This document shows, in pieces, positions 50,240 to 58,089 of a stretch of DNA of 64,000 nt. Both the position numbers and the translations under genes were made by a program. Each line of letters starts with the position of its first letter. Position 1 is the first letter of the stretch. Origin of the DNA: Agromyces sp. LHK192 (GTDB lineage Bacteria; Actinomycetota; Actinomycetes; Actinomycetales; Microbacteriaceae); the NCBI RefSeq assembly GCF_004006235.1, contig NZ_CP034753.1, positions 682,001 through 746,000 of the forward strand, given 5' to 3'. The notes beneath the pieces were generated by a model. The model was not told where the DNA came from. It searched no databases and saw only the letters and a list, made by a program, of their open reading frames with translations.

Positions 50240-50959
50240 ATGCAGCCCGCCGCCCCTGCCTTCGCACCCGAGGTCGACGCCGCGATCGCGCAGGTGCGCG
50301 CGGACGTCGCCCGGCTGCACGGCGAACTGACCCGCTACGGCCTGGTCGTCTGGACGGGCGGCAACGTCTCGGGCCGGGTGCCCGGCACCGACCTCTTCGT
50401 GATCAAGCCGTCGGGGGTGTCGTACGACGACCTGGCTCCCGAGAACATGATCCTCTGCGACCTCGACGGCAACGCGATCCCGGGCACGCCGGGTTCCGAG
50501 CGAAGCCCGTCGAGCGACACGGCGGCGCACGCCTACGTGTACCGGAACATGCCGTGGGTCGGCGGCGTGGTGCATACGCACTCGACGTACGCCGTCGCGT
50601 GGGCCGCACGTGGCGAGGAGATCCCCTGCGTGATCACGGCGATGGCCGACGAGTTCGGCGGGCCCATCCCGATCGGTCCGTTCGCGATCATCGGGGACGA
50701 CTCGATCGGCCGCGGCATCGTCGAGACGCTCGACGGCCACCGCTCGCGCGCGGTGCTCATGCAGAACCACGGCCCGTTCACGATCGGCGTCGACGCGAAG
50801 GACGCGGTGAAGGCCGCGGTCATGGTCGAGGACGTGGCGCGAACCGTCCACCTCGCGCGCGAGGCCGGGCCGCTGATCCCGATCCCGCAGGAGCAGATCG
50901 ACGCGCTGTATGCGCGATACCAGAACGTCTACGGACAGAGTGGAGACGCCCGACGATGA
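50240..50959 (+). CDS. araD: L-ribulose-5-phosphate 4-epimerase, copy 2
   Basis: This 239-residue enzyme is a close paralogue of the protein at 45029; long runs are identical, for example in the [21 protein letters not shown] and HTHSTYA regions, and all metal ligands are kept (His-x-His in HTHS, His in QNHGPF). Differences cluster at the N terminus and in the last 40 residues. The ATG at 50240 is preceded by GAGGGAG. It is the first gene of araD-araB-araA and overlaps the kinase start (ATGA). Recent duplication or gene conversion is likely. Confidence 0.93.
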   Translation: MQPAAPAFAPEVDAAIAQVRADVARLHGELTRYGLVVWTGGNVSGRVPGTDLFVIKPSGVSYDDLAPENMILCDLDGNAIPGTPGSERSPSSDTAAHAYVYRNMPWVGGVVHTHSTYAVAWAARGEEIPCVITAMADEFGGPIPIGPFAIIGDDSIGRGIVETLDGHRSRAVLMQNHGPFTIGVDAKDAVKAAVMVEDVARTVHLAREAGPLIPIPQEQIDALYARYQNVYGQSGDARR

Positions 50960-52620
50960 GCGACCGCACCGACACCCCCGACACCCCCGAAGCCGGTTCC
51001 GCCGCCGCGCCAGCCGCCGACCCGGCCACGGCAGGCCGCGCCGACACGATCCGGGCGGCCCGCACCGCCCTCGGCATCGAGCTCGGCTCGACCCGCATCA
51101 AGGCGTGCCTCGTCGACGCCGACGACCCCGCCGTCGTGCTCGCGGTCGGCAGCCACGAGTGGGAGAACCGCTACGAGGACCGCGTCTGGACGTACGCGCT
51201 CGACGACGTCTGGTCGGGCCTCCGGGCAGCGTTCGCCGACCTCGCGACCGACGTGCGCGACCAGTACGGCGTCGCCCTCGAGACGGTGGGCGCGATCGGC
51301 GTCTCCGCCATGATGCACGGATACCTCGCCTTCGACGCCGCCGGCGAACTGCTCGTGCCGTTCCGTACCTGGCGGAACACGTCGACGGGCGCGGCCTCGG
51401 CGCAGCTCAGCGAGTTGTTCGGGGTCAACATCCCGCTGCGCTGGTCGATCGCGCACCTGCACCAGGCCGTGCTCGACGCCGAGCCGCACGTGCCGAGCGT
51501 CGACGCCTTCACCACCCTGGCCGGTTACGTGCACTGGAAGCTCACCGGCCGCAACGTGCTCGGCGTCGGCGACGCCTCGGGCATGTTCCCGATCGACTCC
51601 GCCACGGGCGGCTACGACGAACGGCTCGTCGGCCTCTACGACGGCATCGCCGCGGGCACGACGCTGCCGAAGCCGCTCCTGAGCCTCCTGCCCGAGGTGC
51701 TGCCCGCCGGCCGCGTCGCCGGCGAGCTCACCGACGAGGGCGCGGCGCTCCTCGACCCGTCGGGGGCGCTGCGCGCCGGCATTCCATTCTGCCCGCCCGA
51801 GGGCGACGCGGGCACCGGCATGGTGGCGACCAACGCGGTCGCGCCGCGCACCGGCAACGTCAGCGCCGGCACGAGCATCTTCGCGATGGTCGTGCTCGAG
51901 GGCCCGCTCGCTGCGGCGCACGACGAGCTCGACCTCGTCACCACGCCCGCGGGCGACCCGGTCGCCATGGTGCACTGCAACAACGGGGCATCCGAGCTCG
52001 CGGCGTGGGCGGGCGTCTTCTCGCAGTTCGCATCGGCGATCGGCGCGAGCGTCGACGGCGACGCCGTGTTCGGCGCGCTGTTCCGCGAGGCGCTCGCGGG
52101 CGAACCCGACGCGGGCGGCGTGCTGGCCTACAACCACCTCGCCGGCGAGCCGATCGCCGGCCTCGACGAGGGCCGGCCGATGGTGATCCGCACCCCCGAC
52201 AGCAGGCTGTCCCTCGCGAACCTGATGCGCGCCCACATCTACGGCGTGTACGGCACGCTCGCGCTCGGCATGCGCGTGCTCGCGCAGGAGGGCGTCGAGA
52301 TCGACCGCATGTTCGCGCACGGTGGCATCTTCCGCACCGCCGGCGTCGCGCAGCGGTTCCTCGCCGGCGCGCTCGACGCACCGGTCGCGGTCGGCGAGAC
52401 CGCCTCGGAGGGCGGCGCATGGGGCATCGCGGTGCTCGCCGCGTACCTCTCGCATGCGGACCGGACCGATCTCGGCGGATACCTCGACGAGCGCGTGTTC
52501 GCGAACGCCGCCGTCGACACCGCCGCACCCGACCCGACGGATGTCGCCGGCTTCGCCGCCTACCTCGACCGCTACCGGGCAGGGCTCGCCGCCGAGGCAT
52601 CCGCCGTCGCCGCGCTCTGA
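50956..52620 (+). CDS. araB: FGGY-family carbohydrate kinase, probable L-ribulokinase
   Basis: This 554-residue kinase has a Thr/Ala/Pro-rich N-terminal tail (1-33), then two actin-like ATPase domains. [19 protein letters not shown] is the first phosphate loop, [16 protein letters not shown] the substrate-binding region, [13 protein letters not shown] the second phosphate loop and [22 protein letters not shown] the adenosine site. Its place between araD and araA supports L-ribulose as substrate (ATP to L-ribulose-5-phosphate). Sequence alone does not exclude xylulokinase-like specificity. Confidence 0.85.
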   Translation: MSDRTDTPDTPEAGSAAAPAADPATAGRADTIRAARTALGIELGSTRIKACLVDADDPAVVLAVGSHEWENRYEDRVWTYALDDVWSGLRAAFADLATDVRDQYGVALETVGAIGVSAMMHGYLAFDAAGELLVPFRTWRNTSTGAASAQLSELFGVNIPLRWSIAHLHQAVLDAEPHVPSVDAFTTLAGYVHWKLTGRNVLGVGDASGMFPIDSATGGYDERLVGLYDGIAAGTTLPKPLLSLLPEVLPAGRVAGELTDEGAALLDPSGALRAGIPFCPPEGDAGTGMVATNAVAPRTGNVSAGTSIFAMVVLEGPLAAAHDELDLVTTPAGDPVAMVHCNNGASELAAWAGVFSQFASAIGASVDGDAVFGALFREALAGEPDAGGVLAYNHLAGEPIAGLDEGRPMVIRTPDSRLSLANLMRAHIYGVYGTLALGMRVLAQEGVEIDRMFAHGGIFRTAGVAQRFLAGALDAPVAVGETASEGGAWGIAVLAAYLSHADRTDLGGYLDERVFANAAVDTAAPDPTDVAGFAAYLDRYRAGLAAEASAVAAL

Positions 52621-52649
52621 CGACCACCCGACCAGAAGAAGGACACACC

Positions 52650-54173
52650 ATGACCCGCACCCCGCTCACCACCTCGCTCGACCAGTACGAGGTCTGGTTC
52701 CTCACCGGAAGCCAGCACCTGTACGGCCCCGAGACGCTCGCACAGGTCGCGAAGCAGTCCGAACAGATCGCCGCGACGCTCGACGACGCATCCGACGTCC
52801 CGGTCAAGATCGTGTGGCTGCCCGTCCTCACCGACTCCGCCGCGATCAAGAAGGTCGTGCTCGAGGCGAACGCCGCGCCCAACGTGATCGGCCTCGTCGC
52901 GTGGATGCACACGTTCAGCCCCGCGAAGATGTGGATCTCGGGCCTCGACGCACTCCAGAAGCCGCTCGCGCACCTGCACACGCAGGCGAACGTCGAGCTG
53001 CCCTGGGCAGACATCGACTTCGACTTCATGAACCTGAACCAGGCGGCGCACGGCGACCGCGAGTTCGGGTACATCCAGACCCGGCTCGGCGTGCCGCGCA
53101 AGACGATCGTCGGCCACGCGACCGATCCGCGCGTGCAGCGCGAGCTCGGGACCTGGCAGCGCGCGGCCGCGGGCCTCGCGGCCTCGCGTGACCTCAAGCT
53201 TGCACGCTTCGGCGACAACATGCGCTTCGTCGCCGTGACCGAGGGCGACAAGACCGAGGCCGAGCTGCGGTTCGGCGTGCAGGTCAACACGTGGGGCGTG
53301 AACGAGCTCGCCGACGCGGTGGCCGCCGCATCCGACGCCGAGATCGACGAGCTGGTCGCGCTGTACGAGGATGAGTACGACGTGGTGCCCGAACTTCGCC
53401 GCGGCGGCGACCGGCACCAGTCGCTCCGGGACGGCGCGGCGATCGAGATCGGCCTGCGCTCGTTCCTCGAGGAGGGCGGTTTCGGTGCCTTCACCACGTC
53501 GTTCGAGGACCTGGGGGCGCTCAAGCAGTTGCCGGGCCTCGCGGTGCAGCGCCTCATGGCGGAGGGCTACGGCTTCGGCGCCGAGGGCGACTGGAAGACC
53601 GCGGTGCTCGTGCGCATCGCCAACGTCATGGGTGCCGGCCTCCCCGGCGGGGCGACCCTCATGGAGGACTACACCTACGACATGACGCCTGGCGACGAGG
53701 TCATCCTCGGCGCCCACATGCTCGAGGTCGCGCCGTCGATCACGACCGCCAAGCCGTCGCTCGAGATCCACCCCCTCGGCATCGGCGGCAAGGACGACCC
53801 GGTGCGCCTGGTCTTCACGGCCGACCCCGGTCCCGCCGTCGTCGTCGCGATGAGCGACATGCGGGACCGCTTCCGCCTGACCGCGAACGTCGTCGAGAAC
53901 GTCGCGGCGCGCGAGGCGCTGCCGAAGCTCCCCGTCGGCCGGGCCATCTGGAAGCCGGCGCCGGACTTCCAGACGAGTGCCGCCGCGTGGCTGACCGCGG
54001 GCGCCGCGCACCACACCGTCATGTCGACGGCCGTCGGCATCGACGTGTTCCGCGACTTCGCGGAGATGGCCGGCGTCGAGCTCCTCGTCATCGACGAGGA
54101 CACCACGATCCGCGGATTCAAGGACGAGGTGCGCTGGAACCAGGCGTACTACCGCCTCGCGCAGGGGCTCTGA
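52650..54173 (+). CDS. araA: L-arabinose isomerase
   Basis: This 507-residue enzyme interconverts L-arabinose and L-ribulose using Mn2+. It has the diagnostic start [16 protein letters not shown], the conserved [12 protein letters not shown] region, metal-site parts in [12 protein letters not shown] and the HMLEVAPSI stretch, [18 protein letters not shown] and AAHHTVMST near the C terminus. Length is standard. AGAAGGA lies 8 nt before the ATG, 29 bp after the kinase stop. It catalyses the first pathway step although it is the last enzyme gene of the operon. Confidence 0.97.
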   Translation: MTRTPLTTSLDQYEVWFLTGSQHLYGPETLAQVAKQSEQIAATLDDASDVPVKIVWLPVLTDSAAIKKVVLEANAAPNVIGLVAWMHTFSPAKMWISGLDALQKPLAHLHTQANVELPWADIDFDFMNLNQAAHGDREFGYIQTRLGVPRKTIVGHATDPRVQRELGTWQRAAAGLAASRDLKLARFGDNMRFVAVTEGDKTEAELRFGVQVNTWGVNELADAVAAASDAEIDELVALYEDEYDVVPELRRGGDRHQSLRDGAAIEIGLRSFLEEGGFGAFTTSFEDLGALKQLPGLAVQRLMAEGYGFGAEGDWKTAVLVRIANVMGAGLPGGATLMEDYTYDMTPGDEVILGAHMLEVAPSITTAKPSLEIHPLGIGGKDDPVRLVFTADPGPAVVVAMSDMRDRFRLTANVVENVAAREALPKLPVGRAIWKPAPDFQTSAAAWLTAGAAHHTVMSTAVGIDVFRDFAEMAGVELLVIDEDTTIRGFKDEVRWNQAYYRLAQGL

Positions 54174-54227
54174 GCGGGCTGCCGGCCGACGGACCGAGCG
54201 GCGCGATTCGTCTGTGAGACTGATCCG

Positions 54228-55370
54228 ATGAGCGAGACGGATGCCCCGAGCCCCGCGGCGACGCGGGCCGGGGGGTCCGCGTCGCCCGGGGGATCCGCGT
54301 CGCCCGGGGGATCCGCGTCTCCTGGGGCATCCGTGTCTCCCGGGGCATCCGGTGGGTCCGGGGGATCCGTGCCGACGATGTTCGACGTCGCGCGGGCGGC
54401 CGGCGTCTCCCACATGACCGTCTCGCGCGTGCTCAACGACCAGGGCGGGGTGTCGAGCGCGACGCGCGAGCGCGTACGTGCCGTCATCGCGGAACTCAAC
54501 TACACGCCGTCGCCGACCGCGCGGGCGATGGCGAAGCGCAGGTCGGGCCAGATCGGCCTCATCCAGGCCGGGCGACCCGACTACGGGCCGTCGAACGCGG
54601 CGCTCGGCTTCAACGAGGCCGCGCGCGACGCGGGATACACCGTCAGCCAGGTCAGCATGCGCGAGGTCGATGCCGACGGGCTCGCCCAGGTCGTGCACCG
54701 GCTCGTCGGGCAGCGGGTGGAGGCGATCGTCGTCATCTCGGGCGAACGCGACGGCGCCGAGATCGCCCGAGGCATCGACGCGGGCGTGCCCATCATCGCG
54801 GTCGCCTCGGAGGACGAACCCGGCATGCACCGCGTCTCGATCGACCAGTACGCCGGAGCCGTGCGCGCGACCGAGCACCTCATCGGGCTCGGTCACCGCG
54901 AGATCCGGCATGTCGCCGGCCCGGCCGACTCGATGGACGCGGCCGAGCGCCGGCGCGGCTGGGCCGACGCGCTCCGGGCGCACGGGCTCGAGGTGCGCGA
55001 GCCGATCGCCGGCGACTGGCTGGCGGCATCCGGTCACGCGGCCGGCGTGGAGCTGCTGACGGATGCCTCCGCGACCGCCGTCTTCGTCGGCAACGACCAG
55101 ATGTCGATCGGCCTGCTCGCCGCCTGCCGGGATGGCGGCGTCGACGTTCCGGCGAGCCTCAGCGTGATCGGCTTCGACGACATCCCGGAATCGGCGTACT
55201 TCGCCCCGCCGCTGACCACGCTGCGCCAGGATTTCGACGGCCTCGGCCGCGACATCATGGCGACCGTGCTGGACGTGCTCCGCGACGAGCCGAGCGCTCC
55301 GGACCGCGTGGAGCGCGTGCCCGAACTCGTCGTGCGCGCCTCGACCGCCCCGCCGCGCTTCGAGCGCTGA
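54228..55370 (+). CDS. LacI-family regulator (arabinose cluster regulator 2)
   Basis: This 380-residue repressor has an unusual low-complexity N terminus (about 1-50) made of repeated SASPGG and GASxSPGAS units, encoded by tandem 18-bp repeats at 54277-54345. The HTH TMFDVARAAGVSHMTVSRVL and a standard effector domain ending in RVPELVVRASTAPPRFER follow. GAGACT 6 nt before the ATG suggests a leaderless start at 54228. The internal ATG just before FDVARAAG (54378) would give a normal-length LacI protein, so the tail may be dispensable. Expected operators are TTAGCGCTAA boxes before araD copy 2. Confidence 0.88.
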   Translation: MSETDAPSPAATRAGGSASPGGSASPGGSASPGASVSPGASGGSGGSVPTMFDVARAAGVSHMTVSRVLNDQGGVSSATRERVRAVIAELNYTPSPTARAMAKRRSGQIGLIQAGRPDYGPSNAALGFNEAARDAGYTVSQVSMREVDADGLAQVVHRLVGQRVEAIVVISGERDGAEIARGIDAGVPIIAVASEDEPGMHRVSIDQYAGAVRATEHLIGLGHREIRHVAGPADSMDAAERRRGWADALRAHGLEVREPIAGDWLAASGHAAGVELLTDASATAVFVGNDQMSIGLLAACRDGGVDVPASLSVIGFDDIPESAYFAPPLTTLRQDFDGLGRDIMATVLDVLRDEPSAPDRVERVPELVVRASTAPPRFER

Positions 55371-55400
55371 GTCAGCGCAGGGTCTGGACCGGGTGCGCCT

Positions 55401-55495
55401 GCGCGTGCGGGTTTGCCCTGCGCGTGCGGGTTGCTCCCGCACGTGCGCTCTACTCGGCGCACGCGTGGGCCGAACCCGCACGCATTCGCCGTCTG
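55401..55495. repeat. Array B: 19-bp repeat units, forward then inverted
   Basis: Three forward units (55401-55419, 55420-55438, 55439-55457; form GCGCGTGCGGGTTNNNCCN) are followed by two inverted units (55458-55476 and a degenerate 55477-55495, starting CGCACGC). The structure matches arrays A, C and D. The array lies between regulator 2 and the AbiEi-like gene; the rest of 55371-55583 is featureless apart from a -10-like GAGACT at 55572. Confidence 0.78.
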
Positions 55496-55583
55496 CTCCT
55501 CCACATCGGGTGAACGACGGGAGGTACTGGCGCTTCGGATGCCGCGTGTCCTCGAGCGGGTGCACCGAGCGGAGACTCGCGGG

Positions 55584-56588
55584 ATGGACGACGAACTCCG
55601 AGCACTCGCCGCGGGGCATCCGGCGGGTCTCGTCACCGCTCGGCGACTCGTCGAGGTCGGATGGGCGCCGACCTCGATCCAGCGGATGACTCGAGACGGC
55701 GCGCTCGCACGCGTTCGCCGAGGGGTCTACGCACCTCGCGCGGCCTGGGAAGCCGCAGGGCCCGACGAGCGATTCCGCATGCGGATCCATGCGGAGTCCC
55801 TCCAAGCGGACGGGCCGCTCGTCGTCTCCCATCGGGCGGCCGCGGCGATGCACCGGCTTCCGGCGGCGGTGCCTTGGCCCGAGGCGATCGAGACCTTCTT
55901 CGCCGGGGCCACGGGTGGTCGATCCGGCGGACGGAGATCGGTTCGACGAGTCGGCCCGGAGCCCGAGGTGGAGCTGGTCGACGGCGTCGCGGTCACCTCG
56001 CTGACGCGAACCCTCGCCGACGTCGCGACGACGCAATCCTGGCGGTGGAGCGTGCCGATGCTCGATGCCGCCCTCCGCGCGGCGGTGCTCGGGGCGGGAG
56101 GCGGACGACGCCCCCGCGAACCATTCGACGCGATGGATGCCGCAGCACCGATGAGGGCACGCGTGTACGCCGAGATCGAGTGCCTCGGCAGGCGACGCGG
56201 ACGCCGGCGCGCCGAGGCATCCGTCGCCTTCGCCGATCCCCTCGCCGAGAATGCGGGGGAGTCGCTCAGTCGGGTCGTCATCCACGAGCTCGGCTTCGAA
56301 GCGCCCGAACTGCAGGTGCGCTTCGAGGAGGTCTTCGACGGTGCGGCCGTCGTGGACTTCCTCTGGCGCCGCTTGCGGCGCATCGGCGAATTCGACGGGA
56401 GGCTGAAGTACACGAGAAGTCGCGCGATCTCGGGCCGCGATGCCGGGAGCGTCGTCTTCCGCGAGAAGCAGCGGGAGGACGCGCTCCGTCGCCTCGGGTT
56501 CGGCGTCGTCCGCTGGGGCTGGTCGACGCTGCACGACCCGGCCGGATTCGCGGCACGCCTTCGCGCCGCCGGCGTGCCCCAGCGGTGA
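55584..56588 (+). CDS. AbiEi-like antitoxin-domain / restriction-endonuclease-fold protein
   Basis: This 334-residue cytoplasmic protein has an AbiEi-antitoxin-like winged helix near the N terminus (about 10-60, GLVTARRLVEVGWAPTSIQRMTRDG in part) and a C-terminal DUF559/VSR-like nuclease fold (about 220-330) with ENAGESLSRVVIHELGF, IGEFDGRLKY (Glu/Asp/Lys catalytic-type residues) and REKQREDALRRLGFGVVRW. Such genes are frequent in actinobacteria, usually without an AbiEii toxin, as is the case here. GAGACT 6 nt before ATG 55584 suggests leaderless expression. It interrupts the arabinose region and is flanked on both sides by 19-bp repeat arrays, suggesting later insertion. Confidence 0.75.
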   Translation: MDDELRALAAGHPAGLVTARRLVEVGWAPTSIQRMTRDGALARVRRGVYAPRAAWEAAGPDERFRMRIHAESLQADGPLVVSHRAAAAMHRLPAAVPWPEAIETFFAGATGGRSGGRRSVRRVGPEPEVELVDGVAVTSLTRTLADVATTQSWRWSVPMLDAALRAAVLGAGGGRRPREPFDAMDAAAPMRARVYAEIECLGRRRGRRRAEASVAFADPLAENAGESLSRVVIHELGFEAPELQVRFEEVFDGAAVVDFLWRRLRRIGEFDGRLKYTRSRAISGRDAGSVVFREKQREDALRRLGFGVVRWGWSTLHDPAGFAARLRAAGVPQR

Positions 56589-56598
56589 CTCCCACTCT

Positions 56599-56750
56599 CC
56601 GCGTGCGGGTTTCTCCCGCGGGTGCGTCATGGAACTCGCACGCGAGCGACGAACCCGCACGCGAGCGACGAACCCGCACGCGAGCGACGAACCCGCACGC
56701 GAGCGACGAACCCGCACGCGAGCGACGAACCCGCACGCGAGCGAAGGCGC
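56599..56750. repeat. Array C: 19-bp repeat units with five identical copies
   Basis: Two forward units (56599-56617, 56618-56636) are followed by five identical tandem copies of CGCACGCGAGCGACGAACC (56637-56731) and one degenerate copy (56732-56750). The identity of the five indicates recent expansion. The array lies between the AbiEi-like gene and the LacI operators of the furanose importer. Confidence 0.85.
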
Positions 56751-56758
56751 CGGTTTTC

Positions 56759-56840
56759 GTGAGCGCTCACATCGGCGCGGCATCCGTGACCGTTCCGTTA
56801 TGAAGAGAGGTCTTGTTAGCGCTCACAAGTGAGCGCTAAC
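56759..56840 (+). promoter_or_regulatory. LacI operators of the furanose importer operon
   Basis: GTGAGCGCTCAC at 56759-56770 is a perfect palindrome equal to the central 12 bp of the ideal symmetric E. coli lac operator. At 56815-56840, arms GTTAGCGCTCAC and GTGAGCGCTAAC are perfect complements around AA, giving two further AGCGCT boxes 14 bp apart. The putative promoter, with GTTATGA near 56797, lies between them. The likely regulator is the LacI protein at 61835, with possible cross-binding by regulator 2. Confidence 0.78.
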
Positions 56841-56932
56841 ATCTCGACTGCGGCCCGAACGACCCGGCCGCCCGGCGCACCAGACTCGCAGCGACGCAGA
56901 CCCGCCGGCCCCAGAACAAGGAGGTTCACCTG

Positions 56933-57922
56933 ATGAAGAAGAAGCTCATCGGACTCGCCGCCGCCGGCGCCCTGCTGTTGGGCCTCGCCGGCTGTGCCGG
57001 CGGTGACGGCGGCGGCAGCGCGGCCGAGGGTCCCAAGGCCATCGAAGATCTCGTCGTCGGCTTCGCCCAGGTCGGCGCCGAGTCGGGCTGGCGCACCGCG
57101 AACACGAAGGACATCCAGTCGTCCTTCGAGGAGGCCGGCATCGAGCTCAAGTTCTCCGACGCGCAGCAGAAGCAGGAGAACCAGATCAAGGCGATCCGCT
57201 CGTACATCCAGCAGCAGGTCGACTACATCGCCTTCTCGCCGGTCGTTGAGACCGGATGGGACGCCGTGTTGAACGAGGCGAAGGCCGCGGGCATCCCCGT
57301 GATCCTGACGGACCGCGCCGTCGACTCGAAGGACGAGTCGCTCTATGTCTCGTTCCTCGGCTCCGACTTCATCGAGGAGGGCAAGAAGGCCGGGCAGTGG
57401 GTTCTCGACGAGTACGCCGACGCGACCGAGCCGGTCAACATCGTGCAGCTCGAGGGCACGACCGGTGCCGCTCCGGCGATCGACCGCGCCGAAGGGTTCG
57501 CCGAGGTGATCGCCGAGAACGACAACCTCGAGGTCATCGCCAGCCAGACGGGTGACTTCACGCGCGCCGGCGGCAAGCAGGTCATGGAGGCGATGCTGAA
57601 GGCGAACCCCGACATCGACCTCGTGTACGCGCACAACGACGACATGGGTCTCGGCGCGATCGAGGCGATCGAGGCGGCAGGCCTCGTGCCCGGCCAGGAC
57701 ATCAAGATCGTCACGGTCGATGCCGTCAAGGACGGCATGCAGGCGCTCGCCGACGGCAAGATCAACTTCATCGTCGAGTGCTCGCCGCTCCTGGGCAAGC
57801 AGCTCGTGGAGATCATCGAGACGCTCAACGACGGCGGGGAGGTCGAGAAGCGGATCATCACCGAGGAGACGACCTTCACGCAGGAGCAGGCGATCGAGGC
57901 CCTGCCCGACCGCCAGTACTGA
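56933..57922 (+). CDS. ytfQ: Furanose-type sugar-binding lipoprotein (YtfQ-like)
   Basis: This 329-residue lipoprotein has lipobox LAGC (Cys near residue 20) and a Peripla_BP_4 fold. The start of the mature protein, VGFAQVGAESGWRTANTKDI, and the segment QKQENQIKAIRSYIQQQVDYIAFSP are hallmarks of YtfQ, which binds galactofuranose and arabinofuranose in E. coli. GGAGG lies 8 nt before the ATG. Together with the araBDA genes, uptake of L-arabinofuranose released from plant polysaccharide is the natural reading, although that is inference. Confidence 0.92.
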   Translation: MKKKLIGLAAAGALLLGLAGCAGGDGGGSAAEGPKAIEDLVVGFAQVGAESGWRTANTKDIQSSFEEAGIELKFSDAQQKQENQIKAIRSYIQQQVDYIAFSPVVETGWDAVLNEAKAAGIPVILTDRAVDSKDESLYVSFLGSDFIEEGKKAGQWVLDEYADATEPVNIVQLEGTTGAAPAIDRAEGFAEVIAENDNLEVIASQTGDFTRAGGKQVMEAMLKANPDIDLVYAHNDDMGLGAIEAIEAAGLVPGQDIKIVTVDAVKDGMQALADGKINFIVECSPLLGKQLVEIIETLNDGGEVEKRIITEETTFTQEQAIEALPDRQY

Positions 57923-57935
57923 TCCGCTCGCCGTC

Positions 57936-58027
57936 GGTCGAGTAGCGCAGCGTATCGAGACCTCGTGACGTGCTCTGGGAGCATGTGAGGACGGGGTCTC
58001 GATACGCGGCTTCGCCGCTACTCGACC
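57936..58027. repeat. Palindromic repeat element (Microbacteriaceae-type REP) inside the importer operon
   Basis: The outer arms GGTCGAGTAGCG (57936-57947) and CGCTACTCGACC (58016-58027) are perfect complements, as are inner arms CGTATCGAGACC (57951-57962) and GGTCTCGATACG (57995-58006). The 92-bp element lies between the binding-protein gene and the ATPase gene. I recall very similar palindromes scattered in Microbacteriaceae genomes; no search was made. It could lower downstream expression or stabilise the ytfQ mRNA. Confidence 0.78.
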
Positions 58028-58089
58028 ACCGGCTCGGCGACACCGTACGACCGCACCCCGCACCCACCGGACTCGACGGAGAGACACAC

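Noticed and set aside
55413..55583. Longer start for the AbiEi-like protein
   Set aside because: The extension runs through repeat array B and gives Cys/Arg/Pro-rich sequence unlike the family; ATG 55584 has a -10 box 6 nt upstream.
56759..56770. A lac operon because of an ideal lac operator core
   Set aside because: Downstream genes are a furanose importer with no beta-galactosidase or lactose permease; the box only reflects common LacI-family recognition.
52572..56783. A 1403-codon open frame on the minus strand
   Set aside because: It is antisense to araA, regulator 2 and the AbiEi-like gene, shows no domain, and has the Arg/Asp/His/Gly-rich composition of a shadow frame.
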